Shown: positions 33,191 through 46,115 of the stretch, in pieces
Layout: each line of letters starts with the position of its first letter
Numbering within the stretch: position 1 is the stretch's first letter
DNA from: Panicum virgatum
Taxonomy: Eukaryota; Streptophyta; Magnoliopsida; Poales; Poaceae
Assembly (NCBI RefSeq): GCF_016808335.1
Contig: NC_053139.1
Coordinates: 16,052,782 to 16,116,781 of the forward strand
DNA length: 64,000 nucleotides
Reading direction: 5' to 3'
Position numbers and translations under genes: made by a program
The notes under the pieces: model-generated
The model's input: only the letters and a program-made list of their open reading frames with translations
Databases searched by the model: none
Told to the model about the DNA's origin: nothing

Positions 33191-34765
33191 CTACATGCAT
33201 GCATATGATACATAAGTGAGTGCAGCTAAAACTTCCTACTTACAAAAGGAACCATACTCAAAATGAACTATCTAGCGGACTGTCCGCTATACATCAGTAG
33301 ACTGTCCGCAATTCAACCTTGACGTCCCACCATAACCATCTATGTTTCTGGATAAATTTTGAACATGCTGGTGGACTGTCCGCGCCCCAGTAGTGGACTG
33401 TCCACAATTCATCTACGCGGATCCATCAGAAACAACAATGTTTCTAGAGAAAACCATAGATTGGCTTGCGGACTGTCCGGCCCCCTTGGCGCACCATCTG
33501 CAGTGCAAAATGTTTGGACACCTGAACCCTTAGGTGGCGGACCGTCTGCGCCCCCTTGGCGGACCGTCCGCGATTCACCTTTTGAAACAGCGCAGGCCGA
33601 CAGCTTGCAAACGAGCTAGGCTAGCACCGCGGCACGGCGAGTCGTTCCTGCCGGCGGTGGGCTGACCGATGGCAAGGCTAGCACTACACGATCTACGTGA
33701 TGGGGTGCACAAGGGCATGGGTGACGCACGCGAAGAAATTGAGCCGAGCATAGTCGGTAGTGTGCGAACCGCGATGGTCACGATGACATCATCGAGTACG
33801 TGCGTGGAAACATCATGAACGTGGAGGAACAAGGGGAGCACGAGCATTGGTGGCTCACTTACAGTCGATTTGAGCCCTTGGACGAAGGAAACGGTGGTCG
33901 GACGATGGAGTTCCATGGTGAGGTCGATTTTGGGCGAAACTCAGACTGACGGGCGGGGAATCCGTGTTTCCTGGCAAGGCGAAGTTTAGAGCTGTGGTTG
34001 GAGGGGTTGAGGAGGGAGCTAGGGAGGGGTTCGAGCTTCGGGTGTAGTGGATTTGAGATCCATGGAGGTTCGAGCTTCGGGTGCAGTGGATTTGAGATCC
34101 ATGGAGGGGAGCTCATGGATTCGGCCAAAGACGATGAGCTACCCAGGCTGTTTTAGTGGTGGTTGGAGGAGGAATACGAACTGTGTGTGTGTGTTTGTGT
34201 GTGAGAGAGAGAGAGTAGGCACAGGGGCAAGTTCGAGGGGGGATGGATGGCTTCAATGCGGCGTACGAGGATAGCCGGGAAAACCTCGACGGCCAACACG
34301 TGGCGACGACTGACAAACCTCGGTCTCGGAGTAGGTGAAACAGGAACGTGACTGGCGGACCGTACAGCGGACCGTCCGGAGAACAGTCTGCAGTTCAAAA
34401 ATGTTCGAACATCCGAACTACTGACTGGCGGACCGTCCGCGTTCAAATGTGGACCGTCCGGTGTTCAAAATCTTCGGACATCCGATCACCGATACTTGCG
34501 GACCATCCGTGTTCAAGTGCGGACTGTCCGCTTTGCACCGTTGGTTGGCAATTCCGACACATGGTCACTGGAAGTTCTGACGCCCAACTCGGAACTTCCG
34601 GTGGTTCCAATTTAACTCGGAGCTTACTCGATTTTTGACTGGCAAAAACTCTAGATTTCGCACTGGAACTTGAAATTTGACCAAAATGAAAGTTGTAGAG
34701 GAAGAAAAGACCTACAACTTTGATGTTGGTCAAAAGTTGATTCGGTGCTTGAGCTCAGTGGAAAG

Positions 34766-35198
34766 CTGCTTCTTTGTTGACTCCCTCGGTCGCCGTTCGA
34801 CTCCCACGGAGCTCATTTTGTGCCCGATTATTTGCGCACCTTCCCATTGTCTTGGGCCAACGGGCTGCTTTCCCTTGAGGCCCGAAACACTTTCGGCCCA
34901 CCTTGCGCCGTCCATTGCAATTTCATGCATGGGAACCATTTAGTCCCACATCGGCAACCTAAGGCAAGCACACCCAACTTATAAGAGTGGGCACCAGGTC
35001 TTATACGAACTTCCTATAACATTGGCCTTCTCTATGCTCTGTTTAACATTCTTGGTGTGGCCGTTGTGGGCCGGTGAAGTCCACTTTGGATGGTTCCTGG
35101 GCCTAAAAACAGAATGATGCGGGGCCCAGAGTGACACATGGATGGTGGGGCCCACCTCATCATTGCGGGCCCATATGTACACGTGGTTGCTAACATGT
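34766..35198. other. Locus sequence between B and H
   Basis: No gene. 35095-35198 has GCGGGGCCCA, GGGCCCA and ACACGTGG-type motifs and resembles the sequence right of element H (59293-59420). This shows H inserted into a repetitive G-box-rich tract. The last five bases, CATGT, are the H target duplication. Confidence 0.6.
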
Positions 35199-38138
35199 TG
35201 TTGGCACCTACCAACGTCACCACTGAGCGAGCAGCGATGACGCCCGCAGACGCCAAGGGAGTGGCTGGTATTTCATGAACCACGAATAAATCTGCAAGCG
35301 CACGGAATACCGCTGTAGCATTTTACTCGGGAGTATACTGGGGTGTCATTTATATTTCCACAGGGAAGGTGGCGAATGGAAGTACATAAGCTAGTTAATG
35401 AACTGATCTAGATTGGATATTTAGTTGCATAAATTTGGGTAAGATAGATAACATGGTAGGAGGTACTGTGACACACACACAAACTGCCCTCAGAGATAAA
35501 TATATAAAAGATGCTATAGGCAGGGAGAAAGGCAGAAGTTAGAGCTCGAGTCAGTTGTGCTAGGTTAGCTATATCTATGCTATCGTATGGTTAGATTGTT
35601 AAAGATTTTACTAGAACAACAGGGAGACCGCTCCTCTAGCTAACGGGAGACGCCCGTTCACCTAGGCAGCTTTATGTACCTCCTACCCCCAATCCAATTA
35701 TGGAGGATTACTAGGGCTCGGACAGGGCTGTCACCACCTGCCGGCTACCTCACAATCCGTGGAAAAGGGTGGCAATACTTATCTAGTCTAGACACCATGT
35801 CTACATTAGTAAGCGGTACTCTATGTAACACCCTAATTTAATTTTCCTAGTTAATAATAAATTTAATTAGCTTTATTTAATTTTCTAGGATTTAATTTGC
35901 TTAGCCCTGCATTTATAATTTATTTTTGCTTCGTAAAGTAATTAAAATTTATTTTAGGGCTAACATGTTTGTGCATTCATGCTGGAGCATTGTTTTATTT
36001 GTTTGAGTGGTTAAGGTTTTGAATTCAAATTTGATTTGAATTCAAATAGATTTGAGTTTGAAAACCAGAAAAGAAATAGAAAAGGATTAGGAAAATCCAG
36101 GAAGAGATGAAACCCATAGCAAAACCCAGAACACCACCCAGTCGGCCCGTTCTTTTTCTTCCCCCGCACCGGCCCACTCACCCACCCCACGCGGCCCACA
36201 CTCCCGCGCTCAACCCAACGCCCACTCCCTCCAGTTCCTTTTCCGCAGGCCCAGCTAAGCCGGCCCAGCCCGTTCCTCTCCACGCGCTGCGTTTCCTCCG
36301 GTTCCCAGCACTGCAACGCCCTTCCCAGCCCACGTACGCGCGCGCTCCCGCTGCCAACATGGCCCCACACGTCAGTCATGCCTTACCCGCTCAGCCGCGC
36401 AGCGCCGCGTCCCGCACTCGCTCGTTTCCCTCGCTGACAGCCTCTGCCCGCACGTTGCACGGCCGAGCGTGCAGCACACCCGACCGGCTTGGGCCCGCAC
36501 AACAGTCTCCTCCCGCAGACGTGCACCCCGCACCCCGCTCCCTGGGCCCGCCTGCCTGTGGCACGGTTTTGCCCGCGCATTCCCTTCTCCGGGCCGCAGG
36601 CCCACAAGTCAGCCTCACGCCCTGCTCACCCCGCAAGCCAGCCGCTCCACCCGCACGCCACACGCGCGTCGCCCGCGGACTTCCCCCGTCCCGCTGCCAC
36701 ACCGGGCCCGCATGTCAGCTCCCCCGTCCTCCTCGCACCTGCGCTCAACAGCCTCCCGAATCATGGCCGTGATCCTCGCCGTGATTTCCCCTGCCCATCC
36801 CGCACGCCGAGATCTCGGCCAGCTTCTTTTAACCCAGCCCCGGGCCTCCCCTACGCTGCACACGCCCTCCTCTCGCAGCCCCAAACCGAGCCGCAGCCAC
36901 CCCGCAACCTCGGCGCCCGGAGCAGAGCCCCGCGCCGCCGCGGCCACGCCGCTCCGCCGCACCGGAGCCCCGGACAAACCGCGCAGGAGCATCGCCGTGG
37001 GACCAGCGACTTCCCCGAGCCCGCTGCCCTCCGCTCCGACCTCGGCATCGACCTCGTCACCAAGCTCCGCCGTGCGCCGCCACAGGATCTCGTCGCTGGC
37101 GCCGCCACATCACCTCCCAGTCCGATTCCATGCCCAGTGAGCACCGCCCAGACCTCCTCTTCCTTTTTCGCACGCACCTGTAGACAGTAGGCCCCTCAGT
37201 TGGCCGGGCAATGCACGCCGGCGTTCCGCCGCCGCCGCTCCGCCGTGGTCACACCTCTGCAGCGCAGCACAACCCCGCCCGAGCCCCGTTTCGCCTTGAC
37301 TGTGCACCGTGCATGCGCACCCAACCGTTTGCCACCGTTCCTATGTCCAGAGCAGCGCGAACGCGTGATCGCCGTCGAGTTCGACGCCACATATCTGCCA
37401 CCGCTTGTACCCGCGCCGCCCTGAACCCCGCCGGTCCCTGCTGTAGCCCCAGGTGAGTTACGCACACCATGTAGATCATCCCTGACCCAAAATCCCGGCC
37501 AATTTGACCCCGGAGCATCGAATTCGATGAAGTCTGGTGAAGTTCGGCACCCCGCCGCCGCGGAGGATGAGCTCCGGCGACCAGCGCCGCCGCCCCCGCG
37601 TCCCCTTAGACCCGATCCGTCCGATCTTAGATCAACGGCCCAGATCTGATCGGCCCGAAGTCAACTAACCCAAATAACGGTCAGCGCCTGGAATCTTGCA
37701 AAAGAACCCCTTTGTTTTCCTAGAATTAACCCGCAGTCCATCAGTGTTCAAAACTAATTCCAGTTAGGTCCTGTTTTTATCGTTTTGGCCCCTGAGTTTT
37801 CCCAAATTAGTACCCGCCGTCCAGCCTTGATGTTTTTACGTGTTAGACCCTAGATCTAATTGATAATTACATTTAGGCCCTCGGTTTTTGCAGAAAACCC
37901 CCAGAAACTTAGTTTTTCTTGCAGAAAAGGCCCTAGAACTTGTTTTTAGCCTAGATTATGCGTTTTAGCTCCGTTTTGGGCGTTCTTTATGCCCACGCGA
38001 TCGTTGTAACACTTAGAATAGTTTTAGACAAGTTTAATGGGCTGTTTTTATGTATTGATGTACTGTTTCTTAGTTTTTATTAGTGTTTGCTTGTATGTTT
38101 ATTATTGTGCATTGTTTTGGCCATGTGATCGTGAGTAG

Positions 38139-38228
38139 ACGTTGATCCATCCAAGGAGACCCAGTATCAGTACCCGGAGCAGCCGTCTTCTGACCACTTT
38201 GAGCAGTAGCAGGAGCAGTACGAGGAAG
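38139..38228 (+). other. Internal exon-like block, LTR D2
   Basis: Same 90-bp length, acceptor GTGAGTAG and donor AAG/GCAAGT as D1. Reads VDPSKETQYQYPEQPSS, then DHFEQ-stop-QEQYEE. The stop is TAG in place of CAG. Confidence 0.5.
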
Positions 38229-39248
38229 GCAAGTATAACATGAACAACCTATCACTTTTAAATACACTTTCATACTACATTTTAATACTGTATGCCTATA
38301 AGGACTTTCCTAGCCACTTTATATCCTTTATATATATTCCCTTGGGTTGCATTTTGGTTAGTTGTGCTAGGTGCCGCGCTATAACACACTTGGTCCTTGT
38401 AAATTAATTCGATTAATGGTATATGCAACTTAATTCTGAGAGTGGCACGTTGGAGGGGCTCAAGTCTCATTTAAAATTGGTTTTGTTAGAAACATGGTTT
38501 AGGGGACCAGCACGGTGCTTACTGCCTGGTTGGCCACTCTCCATAAGGACCGGTTCATAGAGCGACAACCTGGGACAACAGCGCTACCACAAGACTGGAA
38601 TGGGACGGTCTTGGCTTACTAATTAGTCCATTTTGGTTCGGGAGTAACTTACCGACGGGGCAAGAGGGGAGTCGAACCTCAATGGTGCCCAGGCTACGAG
38701 GCTTGGTGTGCGTACCCCTCGAGGTGGGTACCATCGATGCATTGACTGAATCCTTAGCGGTTACACCTTACCAACGTGTCCTTTGTAACGGCCTTGTAGT
38801 GAGTCGCTAGTCATCTCACCTAAGGAAGTGTGATCAACAACTAGCGTAGCTCACGACTTGTGGGTAAAGATGTGCAACCTCTGCAGAGTGTAAAACTGGT
38901 ATACTAGCCGTGCTCACGGTTATGAGCGGCCCAGATCCTCCTTTTGATTAGTGGGGTTAGCTCCTTCCGACGAGGGAGTGCCTCTCGGGGTTACCTTGGT
39001 GGCTTTGGTATGGTTCTCAGTAGTAACATGGTTAATCTTGATTAATTACTATGTAACTGGGTTAATGGTAATTCATCAACTTGTAGTAAATAGCTTTAAT
39101 AAAATCTTGCCAACACTTAAAAGCTAATGCAGTTGAGTCAGCCAACCTTAGAGCCTCATAGTTTGTGTTATACTTGTTGAGTACAAGTTGTGTACTCACT
39201 CTTGCCTCTTCTCTACTTTTTCCTTTTGGATACTCTACTGCTGCTCAG

Positions 39249-39304
39249 TTCCTGCCGACGCGAGGGAGTTCGCTCAGCGCTACCAGGACTACGAGGACTT
39301 CTAG
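39249..39304 (+). other. Terminal exon-like block, LTR D2
   Basis: Two entry bases, then PADAREFAQRYQDYEDF and TAG, intact. The acceptor is TGCTGCTCAG as in D1 and D3. Confidence 0.5.
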
Positions 39305-39952
39305 GTGTTCGTCTCCCAGTCGACGTCCCTGTGGCGCCCTGCTCAGCTTCGGAGAGCTTTTATCGTATTTTGTACTTCGCTTCCGCTGTATCAGCCATTT
39401 TGTCATTAATGTAATAAATAACATTCGTATTTCGATTTATTAAGTCTTATTCGTGATATGTGCTGTGATATACTGTTCATTCTGTTGTATATACGTGTGA
39501 CTTGATCCTGGCACGTATATGATTGCTCGGTTTATGTCCTTTTATAAACCAGGTGTTATACTCTAGCATCCCACACGGAGCCCCCACCCTCCAGATGGAC
39601 AGACATCATACTAGAGCAAACATACAAATACTGGAACAGTTGACAGAGTTCTAAGGCCAATATGTTAACCATCGCAAGCATAGGGCGATCATGCAATGCA
39701 AGCATTGAATGATAACACAACCAGATCACGATGCATAAATCTGATAACTTAGAACATACTTCAAGCAAATATCGGTAACTATAGTCTAATTCTATTACAA
39801 ACAACCGAATATTATAAGAGAGGACTAGAGATGAACCCATACCAGAACTCCCGAGCAACTCCGGGGACTCGATGACTCCTAGACTTCTCCTAAACTCCAC
39901 TAGGCCTATAGACTAAGCAAGAAGGCACTTAAGGTAAGTGAGGTGAGGTGTG

Positions 39953-39972
39953 GTGTGTGTGTGTGTGTGTGT
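39953..39972. repeat. (GT)10 microsatellite
   Basis: 20 bp of GT dinucleotides in the H 3' LTR. The right LTR has only a short GTGTGT at the same place (58850s), so it grew or shrank after insertion. Confidence 0.9.
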
Positions 39973-40476
39973 TCTAATCTCTACCCCTCCCTTATATTTA
40001 TACGAGGGAGCCACGGCCGTGCAGCAGCTCTTCCTTGCAGAACCGACATGGGGAGCCAGTGAGACGCCTCCATGTGGCCGAGTTAAGGCAGTAGGGCCCA
40101 CTAGGCCGTTGGCCGAGTAGGTGGTCGGCCGGCCACCCAGTGGCACCAACCGACCCCAACTCTCTTCTAGTGGGCTTGTCTGGCCCCCCTTGTCCTATCA
40201 CCGAGGAATGGTCTATCCTAAGCCGATTTGGCTTGGTTCTTGGGCTACACTTGGTCCATTTGAGCTTGAATCTGTGCTCTGATATTTTCTGTGATTTTCT
40301 GTCGGGCCAAAGTGTGCTTGCAACCTGCATATTAGCTCAAAAACATGTCTTACATATTTCTAAGGTAAAGTGTGGTTTAGGGATTTATTTAAATAAAGAT
40401 GCGTGTAAGAAATGCAAACTCTCATAATTTTCTGATCAAGTTGACACCTAGAAATGGTCGTTAGTAAGTGTCAACA

Positions 40477-42036
40477 GGATCTCCCAAGCTGTTCTTTGCT
40501 TGTCCCGAGCAAAGCAGGACAAATTAGATTGTTGATCAGAAAATCACTTTGACTCTTACTTACCTGTCATGTCATAGTCTATAGCAAAGATATTCATCTG
40601 TAAGCTTAAATGAGTTGGCTCTTATACCTTTGCTCTAGTACCTTACTCATCCATGGGGCTTTTTAGCTGTCTCCATGTCTTGGGCTGTTGAGAGTTAGAA
40701 CGGCTCATAAAGCAACACTTGTTCGTAAATCTGCAATCCATCTGGAGATATTTTTAAAGATTTTCGAAAACGTGGCTAAGTTCCCGAGAATGATTCTCTC
40801 GAAGCACTCAACTTTTATTGCCCTCACCAGGGCAGTCATTGCCTTCGATCTTCCATACTATGGGTAAAGCTTTTGTGGAGCTCAAGGTAGGATAAGAACA
40901 GGGCATACTTGCATTCTATATATTGTAAAGTCAAAGAGAGGATCCATGGAGAAACAAGTCATGCAATCTCGATCAAAAGGTGCAAGTGTGTGGATGGATG
41001 GATAAATGAATGGTGGTATGGTATACTCCTTAAAGCGTTGGTTCTCTCTCTTTTATCATCCCTTGATATAAATAGTTTTTTTTCCAGACATGGTTACTCC
41101 TTTCTTTCTCTCTTTTTTTTGGGGCCATGCTTCTCTGGCATGCCATCTTTTCTCTTTTTGGGGCAACCATAATCTAACACTATATCTATTTCAGGGATGT
41201 TTCAAGAGAGAGTTTGCCAAAACATGGAGTATTTATTGGTGGATGATGGTAAAGCTAATTCCCAGTGTAGGAATGTTGCAAGTGGATGTGGATGTGTACG
41301 TGCTTATGATCGAGAAAACATGAAGAGATTCTCACTAGGGTCATAAAATTTGACAAAACTCAACAGATTGACAAGCAGCATATGTATAAGGTTTCTCATG
41401 GTATATGACATATGGCTCTGGTAGGACTTTGCTTATCACTGAAGAACTTGCCTTTTTGAACTTTTTCGAAAACAAAAACTCCAGATTTCAAGCATGTCTA
41501 GAGCAAGATTGCATAACTTTATTTACCATATCTATACTCGCAACAATTTAGACTAGAGTAAAGCATATGCAACCCACAGAACTTCAGGTTCATGGCAAAG
41601 CATTTACCATAGCCAACAAATTTAAACTTAAGAGAACTCTTTTAGCCAAAAACTAGACATATCTGGCAAGGCAGAACCAAGCAAAACTCATCATTTCAAC
41701 TTTCAAGAGAAGTTATAACATTCTTACTGTGCATGATAAAAGAGAAATAAAGCAGTAAATATTTATTTTGTTTTGAAAGTTTTTATCATATTTATTCGAA
41801 AAGCAAATAAAGGGATACAATTGTCTTAGGGGAGGGAACCTCCCCCAAGCTAGCTCTTGGTTTAAGGTCCGAAAAGCAGGACCTTTCTCCATACCTGATC
41901 AGGTTGAGGTCGTTTCGTCCGTACCTGGAGAAGTAGTAGCGGGCGATGACATCTTCTTCTTCTTGCACCACACCTTTTTGGTCTTCTTTGGTGGCGTAGA
42001 TGGCGCAAGAGTAGGATACTCGGTCTTCGCGACCTT
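40477..42036 (-). other. Element H 3' noncoding region
   Basis: About 1.5 kb between the protease stop and the polypurine tract where RT-integrase would sit in an autonomous element. I see no RT, RNase H or integrase motif on either strand. A short basic frame at 41862-42080 is the frayed end of gag-pro. A/T-rich with poly-T runs (41075-41120). Confidence 0.7.
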
Positions 42037-42918
42037 TTAATTACCCTTCTTCTTAGACCTTTTCGATCTTGTCTGATCAACCTTTATGAACATCTTCATG
42101 AAGGTGATAAGGCTATCTTTATGAGAAGGTGTAACTTTGACTTCTTTGATCTTTTGAGGATTTGGCCCAAATTTGACCCGGATCATTAAGCACCGCTCCT
42201 TCTTAGGCCGGAAGTCAAATTTCTCCTCTTTACCATTGATATGGAGTCGGATTTCTCCGGCTCCAACATCGATGTGTGCATCTGCTGTATTAAGGAATGG
42301 CCTTCCCAGAATGAGGGTGGTGTACTTCTGATTATCCATATCAAGTACCACAAAGTCAACAGGGACGAAACAGTCCCGCACCATCACTGGAACATCCTCA
42401 GCAATTCCCTCCGGGTGTCGTACCAAGGAGTTGGCCAACTGCAACTGCATCGGTGTTGGAGTCAACGCTGAGTAATTGAGCTGATTAAAGACTGCCTTAG
42501 GCATCACACTGACACTGGCACCCGGGTCACATAGGGCTTTGTCGAAGCTCTGTGCCCCTATCGAGCATCTGATAGTTGGGCACCCTGGATCCTTTTTCTT
42601 CTCGGGCAATTGATGAAGTATAGCTGCACTGCATGCCTCAGTGAGCTTTATTACTTCAGTAGTTGGCAGTGGTCGCTTGTTGTTGATTATGTCCTTGAGA
42701 TAGCGAGCGTAGGTTGGGACCTTCATTGCATTCATCAAGGGCACATTGATGTTCACTTGTTGAATCATGTCAACAAAGCAGTTGAACTGCTCATCTGTAG
42801 TTGGTTTCTTTGCCCTTATAGGGAACGACAATACTTGGGTATCATAGAATTCGTGTGGAGCCATTTTCCCTTCATGAACCTTCTTGGGTTCAACCTCCCG
42901 AGATGGTTCTTCTGCCAC
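42037..42918 (-). CDS. Element H protease domain (gag-pro C-terminus)
   Basis: A 293-codon frame with KPTTDEQFNCFVDMIQQVNI, a gag-pro linker typical of Athila-like elements, the protease site CDPGASVSVMP (D-P-G rather than D-S-G), and TTLILGRPFLNTADAHIDV, followed by a basic Lys-rich end. It continues the gag frame: the break upstream is one TGA at about 42975 (RxR context, CGA to TGA). Likely function is Gag processing. Activity is doubtful. Confidence 0.8.
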   Translation of the reverse strand: MAEEPSREVEPKKVHEGKMAPHEFYDTQVLSFPIRAKKPTTDEQFNCFVDMIQQVNINVPLMNAMKVPTYARYLKDIINNKRPLPTTEVIKLTEACSAAILHQLPEKKKDPGCPTIRCSIGAQSFDKALCDPGASVSVMPKAVFNQLNYSALTPTPMQLQLANSLVRHPEGIAEDVPVMVRDCFVPVDFVVLDMDNQKYTTLILGRPFLNTADAHIDVGAGEIRLHINGKEEKFDFRPKKERCLMIRVKFGPNPQKIKEVKVTPSHKDSLITFMKMFIKVDQTRSKRSKKKGN

Positions 42919-44305
42919 CGGGCTTGCCTTCTTCCTGTTGTCATGGTTAGGATAAGGTGGATCTTGAGTAGTTTTACCTCATCTTGTTGTTATGGCCTTA
43001 ACATTCTCCAAAGCAGGGGGCATGGTGGCAGCCACTTGAGCGAGTTGGGTTTCAATCATCTTGTTGAAACTCAGCTGGTTCTTGATGGCAGCGGGGAAGC
43101 CATCCATCTTAGCATGGATGGTCTCCATGGATTTGTCATTAGCAGCCAACTTCTTTTGAAGGGACTCAGTGATCTTCGCTTGGCCGTAGACAAGATCCCT
43201 CAAGGTAGGTTGGTTAGGATTGAAAGAATTTGAATTCTCGTTACCTCCTTGATAATATAGGCATGGTTGATTCCACCCCCTGACCTCCTTGTGGACGAAA
43301 CCCGTTGTTGTTGCCATTGAGATACATGGCTTCCTCTTGGGTTTCTGGGCAGTTATCACTCGAATGCCCAACTTTCCCGCAGACCTCACACGTCATGCGA
43401 GCTTCCAAGACTTGAAGTGTCTGCATCTAAGCTTCCAAGACTCGAATTTCTTGAGGAGGAGATCAATTTTCATAGCGAGCATGTCAGTCTCCTTGACGGA
43501 GTGCATGCCTCGCTAGACGTGGTTGGAGACGATCATCGCTCCAACCTTGGTTGGACACCATCTTCTCGATTAATGCTGTACCTCGTTCAATGGTCAACAA
43601 GAAGAAGGCTCCACCCGCAGTAGCATCCACATGATCATGGGGGGATTGAGTCAACCCATTGTAGAAATTCTGAAGAATGAGCCAACTATTCATCCCATGG
43701 TGCGGACACGCAAGGATGTACTCCTAAAGTCTCTCCCAAGCTTCAGGAATCGACTCATTTGATGCCTGCTGGAAGTTCGAAATTCTTCCACGAAGAGCAT
43801 TAGTCTTGCCCGTCGGGAAAAACTTCGCGAGGAACGCCTTGGCACATTTGTCCCAGGTATCTATAGCCATCTTGTTAGTATGAAGCCACTGCTTCGCTCT
43901 CCCTAGAAGAGAGAACGGAAACAAACGGAGCCGGATCGCATCCTGAGATACTCCCTTGATAACAAAAGTACTACAGAGCTCCAAGAACTACTGGAGATGA
44001 GCATTGGCATCCTCATTAGCCTTGCCACAGAAAGGGCTGGCCTGTACCATCATGATAAGACCCGTCTTGATCTCGAAATTCTCTCCACCCGTGTTAACCT
44101 CAGGTCCGGTGGGAATCTGGTTAGCAGACGGAGTAGAGTAATCACGGAGTGTCTCCTAGGCCATAGCTTGAGAAGCTGACGGTGCTTGGATGACTGTTTC
44201 GGCTGCCGAGAGTGAGATTTCAGGAAGCACAACATGAGGACGAACTCTTCTCAAAAGTGACTCTGGATTAGGCGTGAAATTTTGCGGCAAGTCGAAACCG
44301 GTCAT
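42919..44305 (-). pseudogene. Element H gag
   Basis: The start ATG is at 44303-44305 (MTGFDLPQNFTPNPESLL). The capsid core reads FLELCSTFVIKGVSQDAIRL, RLFPFSLLGRAKQWL, FLAKFFPTGKTNALR and FQQASNESIPEAWERL; a CCHC knuckle (CEVCGKVGHSSDNC) is near 43380. Stops at about 44158, 43985, 43722 and 43480-43430 all fit CAG to TAG type changes. The leader ends 12 bp before the insertion site of element E. Confidence 0.85.
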
Positions 44306-45986
44306 ACACTACCCTGTTGTAACACCCCTGTGTTAATCAAGGTGTTAATCTCATGTTTAATCGCTAACAATGGCTTAAGCATGTCATTAGTGCTAATCGA
44401 GTCACATAGTAAACATCGAATTGGCCGTGTTCGACCGCATTTTTCTTCCTAATCTTAGCTCCAAATCAACTTTCGCCCAAAACAAAAGTTGTAGGTCTTC
44501 TCTTCCTCTACAACTTCTATTTTGGCCAAATTTCATGTTCCTATATCAAATTTTGAGTTCCAATCGGTCAAATGCGAGTCAAAAATTAGTCAAACCATTC
44601 ACTGTTCTCCCCAGTGGTGTTATTGTGCTCGCCCGACGCCCATACCGGTGCTTGAACGCCGGCGAGCTCCTCCACGCATCGAGCATCCCGGCGAACCTCG
44701 TCCTCCGCGCGTGCCGCCCTTATCCTCGCGCAAGCCCTGGAAGCTTCTCCTCTCTTCCCTTCCCTTCCCTTCATCCCCTTCCTCGAGCTCGCGCAAGCAA
44801 CGCATGAGCAGAGCGCCGTTGCTCACTCCTCCGGCCGTTCCTCGCCACCCCGCTCGAATCCTTCGCACCCCGAGCTCCCTAGCTTCGCCCCGAACCCTCT
44901 CCACCTCTTCCCGAGCTCGATTGAGCCCTACGCTAGCCGAATCAGCCCCGCCATCGCCGGCAGCCATTGACACTCTCGACGGAGCTCCGCCCTCTCTATC
45001 GATCTCCTATCTCCGGCCTCCGTCCGCCCAAATCGAGCCCGCGGTGAGCTTCCCTAAGAGCTCCTCATCCTCCCCATCTCTTTCCCCCTCCGGTTCCGGC
45101 GCCGCCGCCGCCGGTTCGCCGCCGCACCGCCATGGGCACTCTGCGCTTCCGCGCGCACCGCCGCGGGGCCGCGGGCCGCCACCGCGCGCCCTGGGGCTGG
45201 CCGGCCGCCCTGGCCGCGGGCCAGCAGCGCCGCACCGCCGGCTGGCCCCCGCCGGCGGGGAACACCCCGCGCCGCCGCCGTGACAGCCATGGCTGGCCGC
45301 GCGCGTGCGAGTAGGGGAGCTGGGCTAGGCTCCCTCCCACTGACAGGTGGGGCCCAGTCGTCAGCCCCCTATTTAGGGTTGTTTTTTTATTTCAAAATTA
45401 TTTATTTTTGGTTGAAATTTCATAAATGCAGAACAAATCACATAAAAATGCTAAAAATGCAATCTAAATTTTGTTGAGTTGCTTAGATCAAGATCTTTAA
45501 ATAAAAAATACTCATTCATGTGAAATGTCACTTTTGCCCCTGCTAAAATTTTGGTTTGTACTTAAGCTAGTTTATTTTATACCAATTGTTCTGTTGCTCT
45601 AAAAATTATGAATTTTTTGTAGTAGCTTACTCTTCACTTGTGTAGTTCACTGAAAATTTTTCATATGTAAAAGCTTTGTGTAGTTTGCAAATCTTTGTTG
45701 TGCGTAGTTTATGTGGCTAGGGGCAAAATAAATACTTTCTTTTTGCGTTAAAGGCTAATAAAATTGTTCTTGCATGTGATACCAATGTATTTCCATGCTA
45801 GTAAATTTTGTTGCTTTATTCATGCCTGCAAGTTGAGTTCTTGCACGTGTTTCGCTTCTAGCCGCAGTTTTCCTTTTTGTGCTGCCAAATAATCTTTCTT
45901 TCGGTAATATCATTGCATCATGAACATTTATATCATTTCATTGCACCATTTTAATTATTGCACTGCATCCTTTTTTGTACGTGTAG

Positions 45987-46115
45987 ATGTCACGAACAAA
46001 GCCGTCTATGAGCTGGTTGCCGAGCCGATCCAGGAGCAGCAAACAGGAGAACCGCAAGCCGAAGCAGCTGCCGAGCCAGTTCCAGAAGAAGACGCTAACC
46101 CCGCTGACTTGCAAG
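45987..46115 (+). other. Internal exon-like block, LTR E (intact)
   Basis: Bounded by GTACGTGTAG (acceptor) and CAAG/GCAAGC (GC donor). It has 129 bp with phase 1 at both ends. It encodes VTNKAVYELVAEPIQEQQTG, then EPQAEAAAEPVPEEDANPAD without stops. Glu/Gln/Ala-rich. Confidence 0.55.

Larger units (their letters stand above)
31254..34765 (-). mobile_element. Element B 5' LTR, truncated at its 5' end
   Basis: It ends (element orientation) with AGTTCTGTCA at 31254, next to the PBS. It is collinear with the left LTR from 33210 to 34765, then departs from it, so the outer ~120 bp including the TGTAACACTCC start are missing. The LTR holds exon-like blocks at 33059-33190 and 31727-31815, a Stowaway MITE (32054-32311), a (TA)n run, and the GCGGACNGTCCGC array. 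Confidence 0.8.
35824..39560 (+). mobile_element. Solo LTR D2 (3737 bp)
   Basis: It starts TGTAACACCCTAATT and ends AGGTGTTATA (terminal CA mutated to TA), flanked by CTCTA at 35819-35823 and 39561-39565. It is the same family as D1 and D3 with the same internal order. Its exon-like blocks are at 38139-38228 (one CAG to TAG) and 39249-39304 (intact, EFAQRYQDYEDF then TAG). AATAAA is at 39413-39418. The GC-rich leader (36100-37450) is open in several frames but these are not conserved in D1 or D3. Confidence 0.88.
35199..40476 (-). mobile_element. Element H 3' LTR, split by solo LTR D2
   Basis: Without D2 the LTR is about 1.54 kb and matches the right LTR (1.47 kb) over its length. Both contain the TCAACTTGATCAGAAAATCA type start in element orientation. 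A (GT)n run occurs at 39953-39972. Confidence 0.88.

Noticed and set aside
36107..37190. Overlapping Pro/Ala/Arg-rich frames in solo LTR D2
   Set aside because: Not conserved in D1 or D3; composition effect of the GC-rich leader.
44522..45283. 253-codon Ser/Pro-rich frame in LTR E as the first coding exon of the LTR gene
   Set aside because: Its donor at 45043/45044 leaves in phase 0, whereas the next exon-like block needs phase 1, and no counterpart is seen in D.
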